From: Streptomyces qinzhouensis
Lineage (GTDB): Bacteria; Actinomycetota; Actinomycetes; Streptomycetales; Streptomycetaceae
NCBI RefSeq assembly: GCF_007856155.1
Contig: NZ_CP042266.1
Span: 3,348,001-3,412,000, forward strand
Direction of reading: 5' to 3'
DNA: 64,000 nt
The notes below the pieces were generated by a model. The model searched no databases. It was not told the origin of the DNA and saw only the letters and a list, made by a program, of their open reading frames with translations. Of the stretch, positions 61,459 to 64,000 are shown piece after piece; the stretch's first letter is position 1; every line of letters begins with the position of its first letter. The position numbers and the translations under genes were made by a program.

Positions 61459-62181
61459 CTATCCCCCCTGCGAGGCGAGCTCCTTGGCCGCCTCCGTCAG
61501 GTCCTTCGCGGTGTCGATGGCACGCCAGTAGGCGCCCTGCGGCAGCGGGAAGCCGGCCAGGCGCCGCTCGCGCGCGAGCCCGGGGAAGGTGGTGCGCTCA
61601 TGGTCGCCGATGTCCGGCAGCAGATCGCGGAAGGCCGCGGAGAACACATACACACCGGCGTTGATGAGGAACGGCGACGGCGGCGACTCGATGAAGTCCG
61701 TGATGTGCCCGAAGGCGTCGGTCTCGACGGCACCCCAGGGGATCCGGGGCCGGGCCAGGGCGAGGGTGGCGGTGGCGGCGCGCTCGGTGTGGAACGCGGC
61801 CATGTCACGGAGCGAGAACCGGGTCCAGATATCGCCGTTGGTGGCGTACCAGGGCTGGTCCGGGTGGGGCAGATGCGCGGCCGCGTACTTCAGTCCGCCG
61901 CCGCGGCCCAGCGGTTCGGTCTCCACGACGGTGGTGACGGAGAGCGGGAGGTCGGTGCTCTCCAGCCACTTCTGGAGCACCTCGGCGAGGTGGCCGCAGG
62001 AGACGACGACATCCGTCACGCCCTCGGCGGCCAGCCAGGCCAGCTGATGGCCGATGATCGGGACCCCGGTGCCCGGGATCTCGACCATCGGCTTGGGACG
62101 GTCGTCGGTGTACGGGCGCAGCCGCGAGCCCTGGCCACCGGCCAGGATGACGGCCTGCGTCGGATACGTGGGCATATGCAT
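61459..62181 (-). CDS. sugar-phosphate nucleotidyltransferase family protein
   Basis: 240 residues from ATG 62181. The N-terminal signature AVILAGGQGSRLRPYTDDRPKPMVEI binds the nucleotide, with GHQLAWLAAEGVTDVVV, ATNGDIWTRF (metal-binding Asp) and FLINAGVYVFS following. There is no left-handed beta-helix domain, so it is the short type that makes NDP-glucose or GDP-mannose from sugar-1-phosphate. In neighbouring genomes this gene sits near the msiK region; the precise sugar is unknown. Confidence 0.85.
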   Translation of the reverse strand: MHMPTYPTQAVILAGGQGSRLRPYTDDRPKPMVEIPGTGVPIIGHQLAWLAAEGVTDVVVSCGHLAEVLQKWLESTDLPLSVTTVVETEPLGRGGGLKYAAAHLPHPDQPWYATNGDIWTRFSLRDMAAFHTERAATATLALARPRIPWGAVETDAFGHITDFIESPPSPFLINAGVYVFSAAFRDLLPDIGDHERTTFPGLARERRLAGFPLPQGAYWRAIDTAKDLTEAAKELASQGG

Positions 62182-62252
62182 GCCACGAACCCTATGCGGA
62201 CCGGCGCGCGACGGACCCCTGGGGGAGCGGTCGCGCCCCGGACGGACCGGAT

Positions 62253-62675
62253 TCAGCTCCCCTGGGAGCGCTGGGCGACGCCGGCGGCGAAGGAGGTGTC
62301 GCAGACGGGCTTGGAGTACTGCTGGGCGCGGGTGGGGCCGAAGCGGTCGACGGCGGCACGGCCGAGGGCGCGGGCGATCGACATGCAGTGCCGGCCGAGC
62401 GACGGGCGGGCCTCCACCTCGCGCTGGAGCTGGGTGAGGACGGTGGCGGGGTCCTTCGCCTTCAGGTCGGCGATGAGCCGGTCGCGCAGGAGGTCCTGCG
62501 GTGTGCGGGCGACGGCGGGTACGGACACGTTCTGGGAGGAGGCGGTGAGCATCCTGGAGTCGTCGGACCGGCCCGCCCACGGGACGCTGGTGACCGCGAG
62601 GGTTCCGGAGAGCACCAGGACGACGGGCAGGACGAAGGCGAGGGAGCGGCCGATGCGGCGTACTGAGTGGGTCAC
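62253..62675 (-). CDS. secreted hypothetical protein
   Basis: 140 residues from GTG 62675. Signal peptide (RRIGRSLAFVLPVVLVLSGTLAV) with likely cleavage near VPWAG. Mature part is helical, with two cysteines (C97 in LGRHCMSIARALGRAAVDRFG, C125 in KPVCDTSF) that could form one disulfide. No family recognised, though such small exported proteins are conserved in streptomycetes. Divergent from nothing; 71 bp after the nucleotidyltransferase start. Confidence 0.7.
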   Translation of the reverse strand: MTHSVRRIGRSLAFVLPVVLVLSGTLAVTSVPWAGRSDDSRMLTASSQNVSVPAVARTPQDLLRDRLIADLKAKDPATVLTQLQREVEARPSLGRHCMSIARALGRAAVDRFGPTRAQQYSKPVCDTSFAAGVAQRSQGS

Positions 62676-62802
62676 GGACGCGAGCGTAGCGGTCAGTGAT
62701 GATTTGGAGACATTTCGTCACCCCCCCGGGGGAAGCCCGGGAGAAGGTTCTAGGAAGTCTTTCGAATCCGGCCCGGTCGAAACCCGGCCCACAGCACGGA
62801 AA

Positions 62803-62827
62803 ACGGCCCCGGGAAACCCGGGGCCGT
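62803..62827 (-). terminator. hairpin terminator of msiK
   Basis: Perfect 11-bp arms (acggccccggg 62803-62813, complement 62817-62827) around aaa, 37 bp after the msiK stop on the minus strand, followed by ttttccg in that direction. Confidence 0.9.
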
Positions 62828-62863
62828 ATCCATGGGAGCCGTCAAAGCCGTGCGGCCCCGGCG

Positions 62864-63997
62864 TCAGTCGGAGAGGCGCTCGCCCGTCGAGGTGGAGAAG
62901 ACGTGGAGCTCGGCCGCGCGCGGCACGACGTGCAGCTCGGAGCCCTTCTCCGGGGCGGACCGGCCGCCGACGCGGACCACCAGGTCCTTGTCCTCGCCGC
63001 CGACGCGGGCGGAGCCGTAGACGAAGCTGTCGGAGCCCAGCTCCTCGACGACGTTGACGGAGATCGCGAGCCCGGCGGGGGCGTCGGTGGCCTCCTTGGA
63101 GAGGGAGGCGGCGGCGCCGTTGTGCTCGACGACATCGAGGTGCTCGGGGCGGATGCCCACGGTCACCGTGGTGTCACCGCGGTCGGCGGCGGCGCTCAGC
63201 GCCTCGCGGGAGACCGGCACCACACTGTTGCCGAACTTCACTCCGCCGTCGGTGATCGGCACCGCGACGAGGTTCATCGCGGGGGAGCCGATGAAGCCGG
63301 CGACGAAGAGGTTCGCCGGGCGGTCGTACATGTTGCGCGGGGAGTCGACCTGCTGGAGCAGCCCGTCCTTGAGGACGGCGACCCGGTCGCCCATGGTGAG
63401 GGCCTCGGTCTGGTCGTGGGTGACGTAGACCGTGGTGATCCCGAGGCGGCGCTGGAGGGACGCGATCTGGGTACGGGTGGAGACCCGGAGCTTGGCGTCG
63501 AGGTTCGACAGCGGCTCGTCCATGAGGAACACCTGCGGCTCACGCACGATGGCCCGGCCCATCGCCACCCGCTGACGCTGACCGCCGGAGAGCGCCTTCG
63601 GCTTGCGCCCCAGGTACTCGGTGAGGTCGAGGATCTTCGCGGCCTCTTCGACCTTCGCCCGGATCTCCGCCTTGTTGACCCCGGCGATCTTGAGCGCGAA
63701 GCCCATGTTGTCGGCGACGCTCATATGCGGGTACAGCGCGTAGTTCTGGAACACCATGGCGATGTCCCGGTCCTTCGGCGGCAGGTGCGTGACTTCCCGG
63801 TCACCGATGCGGATCGAACCGCCGTTGACGTCCTCCAGGCCCGCGAGCATCCGCAGGGAGGTGGACTTGCCACAGCCGGAGGGACCGACGAGCACGAGGA
63901 ACTCCCCGTCCTCGATCTCGATCTCCAGCTGGTCGACGGCGGGCTTGGTGCTGCCCGGGTAGAGCCGGGTGGCCTTGTCGAACGTTACGGACGCCAT
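62864..63997 (-). CDS. msiK: multiple-sugar ABC transporter ATPase MsiK
   Basis: 377 residues. Walker A GPSGCGKST (about 39-47), Q-loop FQNYALYP, signature LSGGQRQR, Walker B VFLMDEPLSNLDAK and switch THDQ are all intact. A C-terminal regulatory OB-type domain (about 240-377) is as in MalK/UgpC. MsiK is the shared ATPase that powers many Streptomyces sugar importers, including DasABC (chitobiose) and cellobiose systems. It would serve the orphan sugar-binding lipoprotein at 2986. ATG 63997 is 3 bp from the window edge, so the promoter is outside. Confidence 0.95.
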   Translation of the reverse strand: MASVTFDKATRLYPGSTKPAVDQLEIEIEDGEFLVLVGPSGCGKSTSLRMLAGLEDVNGGSIRIGDREVTHLPPKDRDIAMVFQNYALYPHMSVADNMGFALKIAGVNKAEIRAKVEEAAKILDLTEYLGRKPKALSGGQRQRVAMGRAIVREPQVFLMDEPLSNLDAKLRVSTRTQIASLQRRLGITTVYVTHDQTEALTMGDRVAVLKDGLLQQVDSPRNMYDRPANLFVAGFIGSPAMNLVAVPITDGGVKFGNSVVPVSREALSAAADRGDTTVTVGIRPEHLDVVEHNGAAASLSKEATDAPAGLAISVNVVEELGSDSFVYGSARVGGEDKDLVVRVGGRSAPEKGSELHVVPRAAELHVFSTSTGERLSD

Positions 63998-64000
63998 GGT

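Overview
The window is high-GC actinobacterial DNA and reads as Streptomyces core chromosome. Markers include a CIRCE-controlled groEL, a GAF-PAS-GGDEF diguanylate cyclase of CdgB type, a TerD protein, the heme sensor trio hbpS-senS-senR, two DasR-type operators next to amino-sugar genes, the multi-sugar ATPase msiK, GTG/TTG starts and many ATGA overlaps. No rRNA, tRNA or CRISPR array was seen.

Layout. 0.1-1.4 kb: a TnpB-only IS200/IS605-type element with its right-end hairpins. 1.5-9 kb: a small Cys4 protein, a SIS-domain sugar isomerase, a sugar-binding lipoprotein (a DasR-like site lies between the last two), a DUF3263 protein, the convergent trehalose pair otsB/otsA, a Pro/Ala-rich LAxTG surface protein and glucosyl-3-phosphoglycerate synthase. 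9-13.8 kb: SAM-I riboswitch plus threonine synthase, a CysO-like sulfur carrier, a cold-shock protein, two CIRCE sites and groEL. 13.8-23.6 kb: two overlapping paralogous secreted beta-rich proteins, tandem TAP-type exopeptidases, RidA, a protein with three Clp-N repeats and no ATPase, and a secreted chorismate mutase.

23.7-35.7 kb is an accessory segment: a five-gene operon (ATP-binding protein, three tiny proteins, PTS EIIBC), an XRE-TPR regulator with a GNAT, a graspetide-type RiPP cluster (precursor, ATP-grasp ligase, PIMT-like methyltransferase), a DUF6879/XRE-DUF5753 pair, and a second operon with a GntR regulator, a 38-residue Asp/Gly-rich peptide and another PIMT-like methyltransferase. 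That last operon looks like a stand-alone aspartimide (imiditide-like) RiPP system and is the most novel item here.

35.9-40.1 kb is a DasR-type amino-sugar operon (ROK kinase, NagA, PfkB kinase, class II aldolase). With the SIS protein at the left it could make a complete GlcNAc/GalNAc-6-P to triose route. 40.3-64 kb: CBM-type membrane protein, cdgB, flavin reductase, arfB, terD, an M1-peptidase lipoprotein, vapBC, hbpS-senSR, an AhpD-like protein, a second RidA, several GNATs, a secreted lipase-like hydrolase, three oxidoreductases, a small-molecule kinase, a sugar nucleotidyltransferase and msiK at the right edge.

From memory of S. coelicolor gene order (msiK, hbpS-senSR, terD, cdgB, nagA-nagK, then otsB/otsA, thrC, csp, groEL2), the left block appears inverted relative to nagKA, with the 13.8-35.7 kb segment lying between. 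This needs a synteny check. Start codons were chosen by Shine-Dalgarno match, overlap and family length; alternatives are given where it matters.
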